Of a stretch of 64,000 bases of DNA, positions 43,372 through 52,514 are shown one piece after another. Source of the DNA: CAWFNW01 sp963817405 (GTDB lineage: Bacteria; Actinomycetota; Coriobacteriia; Anaerosomatales; Anaerosomataceae); contig CAWFNW010000002.1 of NCBI GenBank assembly GCA_963817405.1, positions 1-64,000 on the forward strand. The letters are read 5' to 3'. Position numbers and translations under genes: made by a program. How positions within the stretch are numbered: the first letter of the stretch is position 1; every line of letters begins with the position of its first letter. Under the pieces are notes generated by a model. That model was not told the DNA's origin, made no database searches, and saw only the letters and a list, made by a program, of their open reading frames with translations.

Positions 43372-44669
43372 TCGACCATCCCCTGAGACGGTGCCTGCGC
43401 GGGACCCGCGGCGTGCGCCGATAGTCGCCAGTACCATGCAAGCTGTACGCCCCCCGTGACAAGCCCAGCGAACGCGACGCCGACCACCGCGCCGAGCGCG
43501 CCGCCGAGTCGCGCCCCGACCAGAAGCCCGGTGAACCGCGCCGTGGTCTCAAAGATATTGAGGCCCAGCGCTTTGTGCTGCGCATTGCGGGCGACCGGCA
43601 GCAGGCTCAGGGACGACAGCACCAGCACCAGCGCAAGCCACGGGGAGAGGACGCGCGCGTAGGTTCCCGACGTCACCCACTGCTCGCCGAGTACGACCCC
43701 GAACGCCCAGGGCCCGAGGAGAAGGACCGCGAGGTACAGCGGCACGGAGAGAGCCAGGACGCTCTTCATCGTCCGCGCGGTGAGCTCCCGGACCGAACGG
43801 TGTTCTGCCTGTGCCCTGCCGACCGCCGGGAAGTAGACTTGCGCAACCGCCTGCCCGACAAGGCTCACCGGAGCCCTCAGCAGGCGCAGCGTCTGTGATA
43901 GGAACCCCGTTGCGGCAGCGCCGAAGAGCATGCCGAATACGACGAGCGTTCCGCTCTCCCGAATCGCATCCATCACGGCATTGCCACCGTTGAGTAGCGG
44001 AAAGGCACGGTATTCCCTGGAGACCAGTCTCAGACCCTCGGCACTCACGTCACGGATCCGGCTGCCATCGGCTGCCAGTACCGCCGCCAGGAGAACGACC
44101 GATCCGGCGACTGAGCCGACCAGAAGCGAGATGAGAAGCCCCGCAGATGCGCCCGCGATGCCCAGCGCCACACCGGATGCCGCCATGAGCACGCCCTGTA
44201 TCGACCGAGCCCGCGCAACGAGGGCGAACTTCCCTTGGCGAGTGAGCCAGTAGCTGCACGACTGCATGGTGGAAGCGGACAGGACGCCGACGGGCAACAT
44301 CAGCAGGGCAGTCAATCGCACGTTGAGGCCGGCGGCGGCGGTACGTCCCGCAGGCGTCAAGGCCGCGAGACCGAGCGCCATGATCAGCAGGCTGAACGCC
44401 GCAGCGATGAGCACCGACAGTGCGACGAGCTCGAAGGCGGTGCGGTTGGACGCGGGGAGCGGCACGGCGATCTCGTACCTGCCTGATGCGATGATGGAGA
44501 GACCCAGGAGGAAGGCCGAGAAGATGCCGAACTCACCGAACTGCGTCGGAGAGTAGAGTCTCGTGAGTACCGGTGTCACCAAGAGTGGAGCGACCTGTGC
44601 GATGGCTGTCCCGGTGGCCAGCTGCATCACATTGCGGGCGAATCCCTTGCTCTCCAGGGATCGAATCAC
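43368..44669 (-). CDS. Oligosaccharide flippase (Wzx-like)
   Basis: A 433-residue integral membrane protein of the MATE/PST group. About 12 hydrophobic segments alternate with short loops; NVMQLATGTAIAQVAPLLVT PVLTRLYSPTQFGEFGIFSA is the usual Wzx N-terminus and QTLRLLRAPVSLVGQAVAQV YFPAVGRAQAEHRS the loop between bundles. It moves lipid-linked repeat units across the membrane. First gene of the minus-strand polysaccharide operon; start GTG 44669. Confidence 0.88.
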   Translation of the reverse strand: MIRSLESKGFARNVMQLATGTAIAQVAPLLVTPVLTRLYSPTQFGEFGIFSAFLLGLSIIASGRYEIAVPLPASNRTAFELVALSVLIAAAFSLLIMALGLAALTPAGRTAAAGLNVRLTALLMLPVGVLSASTMQSCSYWLTRQGKFALVARARSIQGVLMAASGVALGIAGASAGLLISLLVGSVAGSVVLLAAVLAADGSRIRDVSAEGLRLVSREYRAFPLLNGGNAVMDAIRESGTLVVFGMLFGAAATGFLSQTLRLLRAPVSLVGQAVAQVYFPAVGRAQAEHRSVRELTARTMKSVLALSVPLYLAVLLLGPWAFGVVLGEQWVTSGTYARVLSPWLALVLVLSSLSLLPVARNAQHKALGLNIFETTARFTGLLVGARLGGALGAVVGVAFAGLVTGGVQLAWYWRLSAHAAGPAQAPSQGMVE

Positions 44670-44800
44670 GGAAGCAGTATCGTCCTCGAGTCGAGTGCGC
44701 GGAATCCGAGGTGCTCGCGGGCGTACGTGGGCAGGGCACCTCGACGTATGATATATGAGTTTGCCCGAGACGACAGAGCGAGGCAGAGGAGCCGACCGGA
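44670..44800. promoter_or_regulatory. Divergent promoter region of the polysaccharide genes
   Basis: A 131-bp gap between divergent starts (flippase, minus; LCP protein, plus). A TATGAT string at 44747-44752 could be a -10 box for the plus gene, followed by AGGAG before ATG 44801. Weak evidence for the individual elements. Confidence 0.35.
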
Positions 44801-45787
44801 ATGCGCATCAGGAAGACCGACCAGAACGCACAGGCCTCGGCCACGCCGCCGGTGCACGACTCCAGGCGGCGGATCATGGCGACGGCGGGCGTGGCGATCC
44901 TCCTGCTCTTGGTCGGCATCGTGGCGTACGCGGTCTACACCTACATGTCGGTGAGCTCGAAGCTGGCTCCCAAGCAGGAAGAGCGCGAACGCATCGAGCA
45001 GGCGCTGGACGAGCCGGTGCTGCCTCCGCCCGGTACAAAGAGCCCAGAGTTCTCATACGTGTTGCTTCTGGGCAACGACAGTCTTGACGGCGAGTCACAG
45101 GCGCGGACCGACACGATCGTGCTGGCTCGGCTCTCCGAGCAAGACCACTCTGTTGTGCTGCTCTCGATACCCAGAGACACGCGCACGGAGGTGCCGGGGC
45201 ACGGCGTGACCAAGATCAACCACGCTGCAGCGTATGGCGGGGTGCCGCTGGCGATCGAAACGGTGAAACTCTTCACCGGGTTGCCCGTCAATCACTACGT
45301 CCAGATCAACTTCGAGGGCTTCAAGACCATCGTCGACATGCTTGGCGGGATCGACATGTACGTGGACCGACCCGTGCAGTACGGTCAGGGCGTCGTCGTT
45401 GACGCCGGCATGCAGCACCTGGACGGCACGAAGGCGCTTGCGGTCGTCAGGAACCGAAAGGCATACGCCGAGGGCGACTTCGCTCGCGCCCGGAACCAGC
45501 GGGCGTTCCTCTCGGCGGTTGCGCGCAAGGCCGCAGCGACAGACCAGCTCATCAAACTTCCAAGAATCCTCGCCGCCAGCGCGGACAATATCGACACCGA
45601 CCTCAGTATCGCCAGTATCACGGACCTGGTGCGCCGGTATGGTGCGGCGCTGCAGGGAGACGCGCCAGGGTACACCGTGCCCGGCTCCACCGCGACGATA
45701 GGCGGTGTCTCCTACGTCATCACCGACGAGGCAGCCGCCACGGCGCTCTTCGACGCAATCCGTCGCGGCGAGACGCCGCCGAACTAG
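44801..45787 (+). CDS. LytR-CpsA-Psr (LCP) family ligase
   Basis: A 328-residue single-pass membrane enzyme that attaches lipid-linked glycans to peptidoglycan. The membrane anchor is MATAGVAILLLLVGIVAYAV. The LCP core has FSYVLLLGNDSLDGESQART DTIVLARLSEQ, VVLLSIPRDTRTEVPGHG (S-I-P-R-D), KINHAAAYGGVPLAIETVKL, VNHYVQINFEGFKTIVDMLG GIDMYVDRPV and AEGDFARARNQRAFLSAV. The catalytic arginines and Asp are in place. It ends 37 bp before the O-antigen-ligase-like gene, so the two are cotranscribed. Confidence 0.9.
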   Translation: MRIRKTDQNAQASATPPVHDSRRRIMATAGVAILLLLVGIVAYAVYTYMSVSSKLAPKQEERERIEQALDEPVLPPPGTKSPEFSYVLLLGNDSLDGESQARTDTIVLARLSEQDHSVVLLSIPRDTRTEVPGHGVTKINHAAAYGGVPLAIETVKLFTGLPVNHYVQINFEGFKTIVDMLGGIDMYVDRPVQYGQGVVVDAGMQHLDGTKALAVVRNRKAYAEGDFARARNQRAFLSAVARKAAATDQLIKLPRILAASADNIDTDLSIASITDLVRRYGAALQGDAPGYTVPGSTATIGGVSYVITDEAAATALFDAIRRGETPPN

Positions 45788-45824
45788 GCTGACGCACCGT
45801 CCCACACCAGAACCGGACGCACGG

Positions 45825-48248
45825 ATGGACGTCGACGTGGAAGAGACCTGGCAGGCCGATGACGAAGCGAGCGCCGAGACCGCGGCGGGTGCGAGCGGTG
45901 CCGGCGCCTCGAGACGTCCTCCGCGTCTGCCGACTTCCACGATCACGATACTGACCGTATGGCTGACGATCTACGCGACCGTCGGTTCCCGGCTCTACGT
46001 GCCTCGCGGCCCCGGGGAGGCCGTGCCCCTCGCCGGCGTGCTGACGGTGCTTCTGGTGTCGATCCTCCTCGCGTCCAACCAACAGGCACGGACGTTCCTG
46101 GCGGAGCGCACGCGCGAAGCGCCGTGGCTTCTTGCGCTGGTGAGCGTGTGGACGGTACTGAGCCTTGCGGGCCCGATCATCGGCTACCCGCTCCGCACGC
46201 TCTTCACCGCGATCACGCCCCTCAGCCTGGCTGCGCTCTGCGGTATCGGCCTCCTGCTGTCCGTCCAGAGCGGCGCGCCCGTAGGGCGGCTCTACGTCCC
46301 TCTCATCGTGATCGCGTGGACCCAGTTCGCGGTTGGCGCGATGCAGGCTCTGTGGTACACGGGCGTCCTGACGCTCGCTCCGCAGCGCTGGCTCTATCTG
46401 TGGGACGTGAGAGCATCGGTTGCGTTCGGCGTCGAGCAGATCATCGGGCGGAGTATCGGTCTCTATCTGAATCCCAATCCGTACTCACTGCTCGGGGCGA
46501 TCCTGCTCGTGTTCGCGCTCACACTCAATCTCAGGATGCGCCAGCGGATAGTGCTCGGCCTCCCCGCGGCCGGAATCGTGCTGCTTGGTGCATCGCGGTC
46601 GGCGGTTCTCGCGCTTCTCGTCGTGCTGATCCCGTGGACAGTCTCCGCGGTTCGGGGATTGAAGCTGTCTCGGCGGCGGCTGGCGGCGGGCTCCGCCGGC
46701 GCGATCGCACTGCTCGCCCTCGCCGCCACCCAGCTGCCCCGAAACGTGCTCTACTCGCGCTTCGCCTCCCGATGGACCTCCGTACCCGACCTGCTCACGG
46801 TCGGAGCCGGCGCCGACGCCAATGCCGCGGGTCGACTTCAGGCCTGGGGTAGGATCATGTCGTACTGGGCCGAGCACCCCCTCGGCACGTTCGGTCCGCC
46901 ACAGATGGCCATCTCGTCGTTCACCGACAATGACTACATCACGTTCCTTCTGCAGGGCGGGGTCATTCTGCTCGCAGCGTATCTCGGAACGCTCGGCTCC
47001 TCACTCGCCCGTCGACGCGAGTCGCCGCTCAGCCCATCTGTCGCCCCGTTGATCGGAGTCGTGGCGCTCACGGGCCTCACCCAGACGTCCGCGATCCTGG
47101 CCCCCGCGCTTGCGGTCTTCTGGCCTGTCATCGGGACGACGATGGCGCCCGGAGCCCGAACCGATGGGATGCTGGAGAGCCCGGGGCCACGCCGCGCGGC
47201 AGCATCGGAGCGCACAAGAAGGCGGTTCACCGCCGCGCTCGGCGGCACTCTCGTACTCCTGGTCTTCGCCGCCATCGGGATCCGGGTCACCGGCGGGGGG
47301 TTCAAGTCTCCGCTGGAGACCGTCCCGGCCTACACCCGGCCCACCTCGAGCGCCGATGCGACTGCGACGGTCCCTGGTTGGCGCGTTCAGACCGGCGGGC
47401 GCCTCGGCATGTACTACGTGGACCTACCGCTCTCGGAGAGACCCGACCGGGTCGATGACCTGAGATCACCGGTGGTATCGCCAGCCGAGGAAGCCCGTCT
47501 TTCCACGGCGTGGAAGCCGGCAACGGCGCCGATTCGTGGTCAGGACCAGGTCCTCGCCGTTGCCGTTGCGATATCCGGCGTGCGCGACTACACGCGGTAT
47601 GTTGCGACCGGCGACCCGCGGTTCGGCGCGTTCTCGCAGGAGGCAGCCGACTGGCTCCTCGACGAACAACAGCCGGACGGCTCTTGGCGGTACCCGTACG
47701 CCGTCTTCGACCTGGCTCCCGGCTGGGCCTCCGCGAACGTGCAGTCCATCGCAATCTCGCTGCTCGCGCGCGCCTATCAGGACTCCGGAGAAGAGGACTA
47801 CCTCTCCGCTGCGAAGCGCGCCTACACGTTCCTTTTGAAGCCGGTTGCAGACGGAGGGGTCTTGGGAGCCTTCCCGGACAAGCAGCCTGTCCTGCAGGGT
47901 TACCGGAACAGCAGCATCGCCGATGACGTCCTCAGCGGCGCAGTCGTCGGCCTGTTCGGCGTACACGACTTGGCCGTCGTCACCGGAGATGCGGAGATAC
48001 GGGACCAGTTCGAGAAGCTGTCGGCCTCCTTGGGCTCGCACTTGACTGCGTATGACATCGGGGGATGGTCCCGCTACTCGCTCGGCATCGCGCGTGGCCC
48101 CTCTTCGCACCTCTTCCATCGTCTCTACGTCGTCGAACTCCGAGCGTTGGGCCAGCTGACTGGAGACAAGCGGTTCGGGCGGCAGGCCGATCGTTGGCAG
48201 GCATCGCTCGACCAATGGATTGCATCCCTCGAGGGTTCCGCGCCGTAG
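45825..48248 (+). CDS. O-antigen ligase/polymerase-like protein fused to glucuronyl C5-epimerase-like domain
   Basis: An 807-residue protein. Residues ~50-430 have about ten membrane segments and the Wzy/WaaL-like periplasmic loop (ADANAAGRLQAWGRIMSYWA EHPLGTFGPPQMAISSFTDN DYITFLLQGG). Residues ~560-800 are soluble: AADWLLDEQQPDGSWRYPYA, FDLAPGWASANVQSIAISLL ARAYQDSGEEDYLSAAKRAY TFLL, LQGYRNSSIADDVLSGAVVG LFGVHD, YDIGGWSRYSLG and HRLYVVELRALGQLTGDKRF, the C-terminal signature of D-glucuronyl C5-epimerases. The fusion could link polymer formation with uronic-acid editing. ATG 45825 is chosen; a start at 45705 would overlap the LCP gene. Confidence 0.8.
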   Translation: MDVDVEETWQADDEASAETAAGASGAGASRRPPRLPTSTITILTVWLTIYATVGSRLYVPRGPGEAVPLAGVLTVLLVSILLASNQQARTFLAERTREAPWLLALVSVWTVLSLAGPIIGYPLRTLFTAITPLSLAALCGIGLLLSVQSGAPVGRLYVPLIVIAWTQFAVGAMQALWYTGVLTLAPQRWLYLWDVRASVAFGVEQIIGRSIGLYLNPNPYSLLGAILLVFALTLNLRMRQRIVLGLPAAGIVLLGASRSAVLALLVVLIPWTVSAVRGLKLSRRRLAAGSAGAIALLALAATQLPRNVLYSRFASRWTSVPDLLTVGAGADANAAGRLQAWGRIMSYWAEHPLGTFGPPQMAISSFTDNDYITFLLQGGVILLAAYLGTLGSSLARRRESPLSPSVAPLIGVVALTGLTQTSAILAPALAVFWPVIGTTMAPGARTDGMLESPGPRRAAASERTRRRFTAALGGTLVLLVFAAIGIRVTGGGFKSPLETVPAYTRPTSSADATATVPGWRVQTGGRLGMYYVDLPLSERPDRVDDLRSPVVSPAEEARLSTAWKPATAPIRGQDQVLAVAVAISGVRDYTRYVATGDPRFGAFSQEAADWLLDEQQPDGSWRYPYAVFDLAPGWASANVQSIAISLLARAYQDSGEEDYLSAAKRAYTFLLKPVADGGVLGAFPDKQPVLQGYRNSSIADDVLSGAVVGLFGVHDLAVVTGDAEIRDQFEKLSASLGSHLTAYDIGGWSRYSLGIARGPSSHLFHRLYVVELRALGQLTGDKRFGRQADRWQASLDQWIASLEGSAP

Positions 48249-48292
48249 CGCATACCATGTGTGCGTGACGCGAGCCGCTCGCCGAAGGTTCG

Positions 48293-49822
48293 CTATGAGG
48301 CGGACAGACGCAGGGCCACGACCGCGACGTCGTCGTCAATCACGCCCTTCGCATGAGCAAGCGCTCCATCGAGGACTGCCTGCGCGACGCCATCGGCGCA
48401 GCCTCCGCCGCTCGATTCCAGATGGCGCAGCACGCGGTCGATGCCGTACATGTCAGTCTTCTGCCCGGCTTCGATCAGACCGTCGCTGAACAGGATGAGT
48501 GCGTCGCCGGCCCCCAGTGAGCACCGCCCCGCGACGAAGGTGTGGTCTGCGACGACTCCGAGGGGTGGGTTAGAGGGCACGTCAACAGACGCGGCGGACT
48601 CTGTCGAACACAGGACCGGTGCGGGGTGGCCCGCACTTGTCACCGTGACCTCACCGGATTCGACATCGATGACGCCATAGACGACGGTCGCGAACTTGTC
48701 ATCCGGGAGCTGCTGCATCACAACTTCGTTGGTGCGCGCCAGCACGGAGGCGGGGTCGGGATCCCCGTAGGCAAAGGTGCGGAGTGTGACGCGGACTGTG
48801 ACGTTCGAGGCGACTGCAGAGATCCCCTTGCCGCAGATATCCCCCAATACGAATGCGACGCGCCCGGGTGCCGGCGAGAACAGGTCCCAGAAGTCACCGC
48901 CGACGCGCACGCCCTCAGTCGCAGAGCGGTGGGCATGCTCGATTTCGATGCCGCCGATCCGGTCCGGCCCCGAGAGCATGGCGGCCTGAAGCGTTTCGGC
49001 AATCTGGTGCTCGGTCTCCTCTTTGTGCTTCAGCTCGCGGAAGAGGAGGCTGTACGGCTCGCGAAGAACCGTGTGTATGAGCGCCCGGTAGATGAGCACG
49101 AACGAGAGCAGCACAAAGTAGTGTCCCACGAGGTTGAGCAGCCCATAGACGTCAACGTAGAGCGTGAACGCCAGTTCTGCCGCGATCATGAGAGCGATAG
49201 CCGTCAGGAGCATCCCGGAGACGCGCGGCTCGAACGCCTCGCGGTCGCGCCAGAGAAGGAACGCGGCAACCCCGAACTGGGCCATGATGAAGTACTCGGC
49301 GACGACCTTCATGGTCGTGAGCCCTCTGCCCTCGACGAACATCGTCGGGAACACCGGCACGACCCATACGCTGGCAAGCGCGAGCGCCGTCATCACACCA
49401 AAGGCGACGAGCACGCGCCGCAGCGGGAAGACCTTGATCCTCAGCGAGATGCTCGCGGCCAGGAACGCAGCGGCTTCCAGCCCGCGAGAGATGATCCACA
49501 GCTGCGTTGGCAGGTTCGCGCCGCCTTGGGGGAACACTCCCATTCCCTTGTACGCGAATGCATGCAGGAGCGCGACGATCGCCACGAACACGTGCGTCAA
49601 ACCGAGAACCAGCAGGTAGCGGTTGGAGGAGAGACTGCGCGTGTTCCACGCGATGATGAAGATACCTGCAGCGACGATGAGCGAGAACGACTCGACCAGC
49701 GCATGGAACAGGAGGTAGTTCGCTCGGCCTATCCCGTAGAGGGCCAGGAAGCCGGCAACAAGCGCGACGGCGATGACGACGACTCGGACGAACGAACGTG
49801 TACGGGTCGGCGAGTTATCCAT
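48293..49822 (-). CDS. MASE3-SpoIIE serine phosphatase
   Basis: A 509-residue sensor phosphatase. The N-terminal MASE3 sensor has about seven membrane segments: NYLLFHALVESFSLIVAAGI FIIAWNTRSL, LLVLGLTHVFVAIVALLHAF AYKGMGVF and NLPTQLWIISRGLEAAAFL. The C-terminal half is PP2C/SpoIIE: IEHAHRSATEGVRVGGDFWD LF, GRVAFVLGDICGKGISA, VTSAGHPAPVL and DALILFSDGLIEA, holding the Mn-binding Asp residues (G-G-D, G-D, S-D-G). It probably dephosphorylates an anti-sigma-factor antagonist. Single gene, converging with the polymerase fusion. Confidence 0.88.
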   Translation of the reverse strand: MDNSPTRTRSFVRVVVIAVALVAGFLALYGIGRANYLLFHALVESFSLIVAAGIFIIAWNTRSLSSNRYLLVLGLTHVFVAIVALLHAFAYKGMGVFPQGGANLPTQLWIISRGLEAAAFLAASISLRIKVFPLRRVLVAFGVMTALALASVWVVPVFPTMFVEGRGLTTMKVVAEYFIMAQFGVAAFLLWRDREAFEPRVSGMLLTAIALMIAAELAFTLYVDVYGLLNLVGHYFVLLSFVLIYRALIHTVLREPYSLLFRELKHKEETEHQIAETLQAAMLSGPDRIGGIEIEHAHRSATEGVRVGGDFWDLFSPAPGRVAFVLGDICGKGISAVASNVTVRVTLRTFAYGDPDPASVLARTNEVVMQQLPDDKFATVVYGVIDVESGEVTVTSAGHPAPVLCSTESAASVDVPSNPPLGVVADHTFVAGRCSLGAGDALILFSDGLIEAGQKTDMYGIDRVLRHLESSGGGCADGVAQAVLDGALAHAKGVIDDDVAVVALRLSAS

Positions 49823-49877
49823 TGGTCGAAGATACCACGCCGCGAGGCGCGGCCGCGCGGCCGCGGCCGCCCGGCCG

Positions 49878-51233
49878 CTACACGCCCAGGCTCTCGCGCA
49901 TGAGCTTCACGATCGCGTCGGTCGGGAAGTGCCGGATGAGCGCGCCGCACGCGGCCATCACGTAGTCGCGGTCGAGCGCCACGCGGGCGTCAGCGGGCGG
50001 CAGGAGCCGCTCGCTATCGGCCGCACTCGCGCGCGTCGCCTCAAGGATCGCTTCGCCGCCGGGCAGCCGGGTGAGCGCACCTCCCGTGCCGACGAGCAGG
50101 CGGCAGACAGTGAGGTCCCGACCTCGGGCGATCGTCTGCCGCCCCTTGGGGGTATAGAGGTGCGCGAGCTTCCCGGCGTGCCGCCGGACGGCCGTGACCG
50201 CGGCGACGCGCGCGAGGGTGACGGCGCCGGCGAGCTCCGCGGCCGTCGTGGGGATCGCAGGTGGCAGCGGGTCCGGACGCTCCGCCTCCGGCAGGAGCGC
50301 CGCCACGTGGCGCGCGCTCACGAAGGTCCCCAGGTCGCCTTCCACCGTGCGCTTCGCGTGCGGCTGCGGGTCCATGCTGATGGCCGCGATCTCGGGACTT
50401 CCATCGGTCACCGAGTGCACGTCGGTGGTGGCCCCGCCGACGTCGATCACGACGAGGTCACAGACCGCCTCGGCCAATACCTCGGCAGCTATGAGGACCG
50501 CACCGGGCGTAGGGAGAATCGAGCCGGTGACGAACTCACCGATGCGCTCCATGCCCGGCGCATGGATGATGTGCTCCTCGAACGCGTCGTGGATGACGTG
50601 CCGCGCCGGTACGATGTCGAGCTCGTCGACACCCGGGTAGACGTTGCTTGTGACGCGCACGCGGAAGCCGGCCTGCTCAAGGATTTGGGTGGTCTCCCCC
50701 GCCGCGGCCGAGTTGCCGCCGTAGACGACGATCGGGCGCGCCTCGATGTGCGTGAGCTGCTCGGCATTGTGGAGGATGACCGCGGTGTCGCCGCCCTCGA
50801 CGCCGCCGGCAAGCAGGATGAGCGACGGGCGGGCCTCGTCGATGGCCACGAGGTCGTGGTCGCGGAGGCGCCCGGCAGTCTGGTACTCCACAACGCCGCC
50901 GGCGCCGAGCGCCGCCTCGCGCGCCGCCATAGCCGTCATCTTCTGCGTGAGGCCATGAACGGTCATGCGCAGGCCGCCCGCCGCCGAGGAGGTCGCAAGG
51001 GTGACGGCTGGCGCGAGCAGGCCGGTCGCCGCTTCGAGCGCGTCGCGCGCAGCGTCCACGCCGATCCCTACGTCGCCCTGCAGCACCGAGGTCGGTGCGA
51101 AGCCCTGCCCGAGAAGCCGCGGCCCCTCAGCCGCGCCGGGACCGTCCGGGGTCAAGCCGTCGAACGCGCTCACGACCGTGGTGGTTGAGCCGATCTCCGC
51201 GACGAGTACGTCGATGGGACGGGGAGCGGTCAT
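49878..51233 (-). CDS. glmL: GlmL/MutL-family (glutamate mutase-associated) protein
   Basis: A 451-residue ASKHA-fold ATPase. DVLVAEIGSTTTVVSAFDGL is the phosphate-1 loop, VTLATSSAAGGLRMTVHGLT, LILLAGGVEGGDTAVILHNA, IVVYGGNSAAAG and DLVVIDVGGATTDVHSVTDG SPE are characteristic of GlmL/MutL, which accompanies B12-dependent glutamate and ornithine mutases and probably acts as a reactivase or chaperone. Here no mutase subunits lie nearby. It starts at ATG 51233 and is not in an obvious operon with its neighbours. Confidence 0.85.
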   Translation of the reverse strand: MTAPRPIDVLVAEIGSTTTVVSAFDGLTPDGPGAAEGPRLLGQGFAPTSVLQGDVGIGVDAARDALEAATGLLAPAVTLATSSAAGGLRMTVHGLTQKMTAMAAREAALGAGGVVEYQTAGRLRDHDLVAIDEARPSLILLAGGVEGGDTAVILHNAEQLTHIEARPIVVYGGNSAAAGETTQILEQAGFRVRVTSNVYPGVDELDIVPARHVIHDAFEEHIIHAPGMERIGEFVTGSILPTPGAVLIAAEVLAEAVCDLVVIDVGGATTDVHSVTDGSPEIAAISMDPQPHAKRTVEGDLGTFVSARHVAALLPEAERPDPLPPAIPTTAAELAGAVTLARVAAVTAVRRHAGKLAHLYTPKGRQTIARGRDLTVCRLLVGTGGALTRLPGGEAILEATRASAADSERLLPPADARVALDRDYVMAACGALIRHFPTDAIVKLMRESLGV

Positions 51234-51275
51234 GACTCTCCCGCGCGAACCGCGACCTCGATTGGAATGCTCACA

Positions 51276-51779
51276 TCACGCGGCCTCATAGAGCACCACC
51301 TGCGTGCGGTCGAACTCCTTGCGAAGCCGCGCATTCCGGACTGCTTCGACCTCGATCAAGTCCACGGGAATCCCCGCGATGTCTCGCAGCTCATTCAGAA
51401 GGCCGAGGTATGACCGCGCGCGATCTGCCTGCCCCGGCGGGAAGCGCACGAGGATATCGAGGTCCGCGGGGGTCACGGCAGGATCCGGCTGCGTGGAAGA
51501 GCCGACGAGAGCGGCAAAGACGGCGCCATACCGGCGGCACGCATCGATAATGTCAGGTACGAGCGGACGGACCGCCGGGTTGAGCCCGACCGCTTCAGGA
51601 GCATACACCGCGGCCGACTCACGGACGGCATCGGCGCCGCCGACTGCAGGCTCTCCATCCACGAACGCCTCAAGAGCTGCAGCGATGAGAGCGCTTCGCG
51701 TGTAGCGCTCCCGCCGAGCGAACGCGTCAGCGCGGGCGAGCAGACCTTCGGGGAGCGTGATGTTCAGACGTCTGTACAT
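51276..51779 (-). CDS. RHH antitoxin fused to MNT-type nucleotidyltransferase
   Basis: A 167-residue protein with two parts. Residues 1-45 form a ribbon-helix-helix: MYRRLNITLPEGLLARADAF ARRERYTRSALIAAALEAFV. Residues 75-165 are a minimal nucleotidyltransferase: GAVFAALVGSSTQPDPAVTP ADLDILVRFPPGQ (G-S-S, then D-L-D), and IPVDLIEVEAVRNARLRKEF. MNT domains pair with HEPN toxins as antitoxins; the RHH would add autorepression. No HEPN partner is nearby. The ATG 51779 follows TACGAT at six bases, so the transcript may be leaderless; a longer start at 51839 lacks support. Confidence 0.72.
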   Translation of the reverse strand: MYRRLNITLPEGLLARADAFARRERYTRSALIAAALEAFVDGEPAVGGADAVRESAAVYAPEAVGLNPAVRPLVPDIIDACRRYGAVFAALVGSSTQPDPAVTPADLDILVRFPPGQADRARSYLGLLNELRDIAGIPVDLIEVEAVRNARLRKEFDRTQVVLYEAA

Positions 51780-51989
51780 GTGAGCATCGTAGCATGAGTG
51801 TGTATTGATGTGTACTGCCGGGAAGGGCCAGCACGGCACCGAGGGCGATCATGGCGACGAGAAGCGTCTTTCCACGCAATGGATGCTCCTTGCCGACGAT
51901 GAACGGGGGGCCGTAGCCCGCCTGAACCATACCGCAAGGGCGGCGGCGGCGCTAAAGTACGATGGATGGGCCGATTCGAGGAGGCGTGT

Positions 51990-52514
51990 ATGGCCGTTGG
52001 GGGCTGGCGTGTGAAGCGCGGTCGGAAGGCGGTCGCGGCAGTCGTCCTCTGGGCACTCGGGCGAGGACTCATCGCCAGCGCCCGGCTCGACAAGCGCGTA
52101 CGCCTGGAAGTCGCCGAGTGGCCAGATCCGTGCGTGGTCACACTCCTCATCGCGCCGTGGGGCCCGCGCGTGTCGTGGCGCCGCGAGGGGAACACACTCC
52201 GGTGTCTCGGCTCGGCTGAAGTGGACTCCGACCTGCTCGTGACCTTCAAGAGCGTCGATGTGGCGCTTCCCGTCCTGCTTGGGATGAAGGGCGTGCTGAC
52301 CGCCTTCGCCGAACACCGCTCGACCGTCACAGGCGACCTGAAGCACGCCATGTCGCTCCTCCGGTGCCTGCACATCGTCGAGGGTTACCTGTTCCCCGAC
52401 ATCATCACGCGGCGCATCCTGCCTCGGCCCGCCGAGCGCCGGCGCGGCCACCTGACGGCCTACGCTGCGCTGATCCACACGTCCGCAGACCTCAAGGGAG
52501 GAGCACGCGCGTGA
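51990..52514 (+). CDS. Small SCP2/sterol-carrier-like protein
   Basis: A 174-residue protein, first of an operon with the alcohol dehydrogenase and AOR. It reads AVGGWRVKRGRKAVAAVVLW ALGRGLIASARLDKRVRLEV then LRCLGSAEVDSDLLVTFKSV DVALPVLLGMKGVLTAFAEH RSTVTGDLKHAMSLLRCLHI, with a DLLVTFKS and a G-D-L-x-x-A/M-x-x-L pattern reminiscent of SCP2-type lipid-binding proteins. The family assignment is tentative. ATG 51990 is preferred over 51966 for its GAGGAGG. It overlaps the dehydrogenase start by 4 bp. Confidence 0.6.
   Translation: MAVGGWRVKRGRKAVAAVVLWALGRGLIASARLDKRVRLEVAEWPDPCVVTLLIAPWGPRVSWRREGNTLRCLGSAEVDSDLLVTFKSVDVALPVLLGMKGVLTAFAEHRSTVTGDLKHAMSLLRCLHIVEGYLFPDIITRRILPRPAERRRGHLTAYAALIHTSADLKGGARA

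Noticed and set aside
51727..51930. Short minus-strand frame with a signal-peptide-like stretch (GKTLLVAMIALGAVLALPGS)
   Set aside because: Possibly a remnant of an exported protein, but it overlaps the start of the RHH-MNT gene and has no continuation, so it is not annotated.
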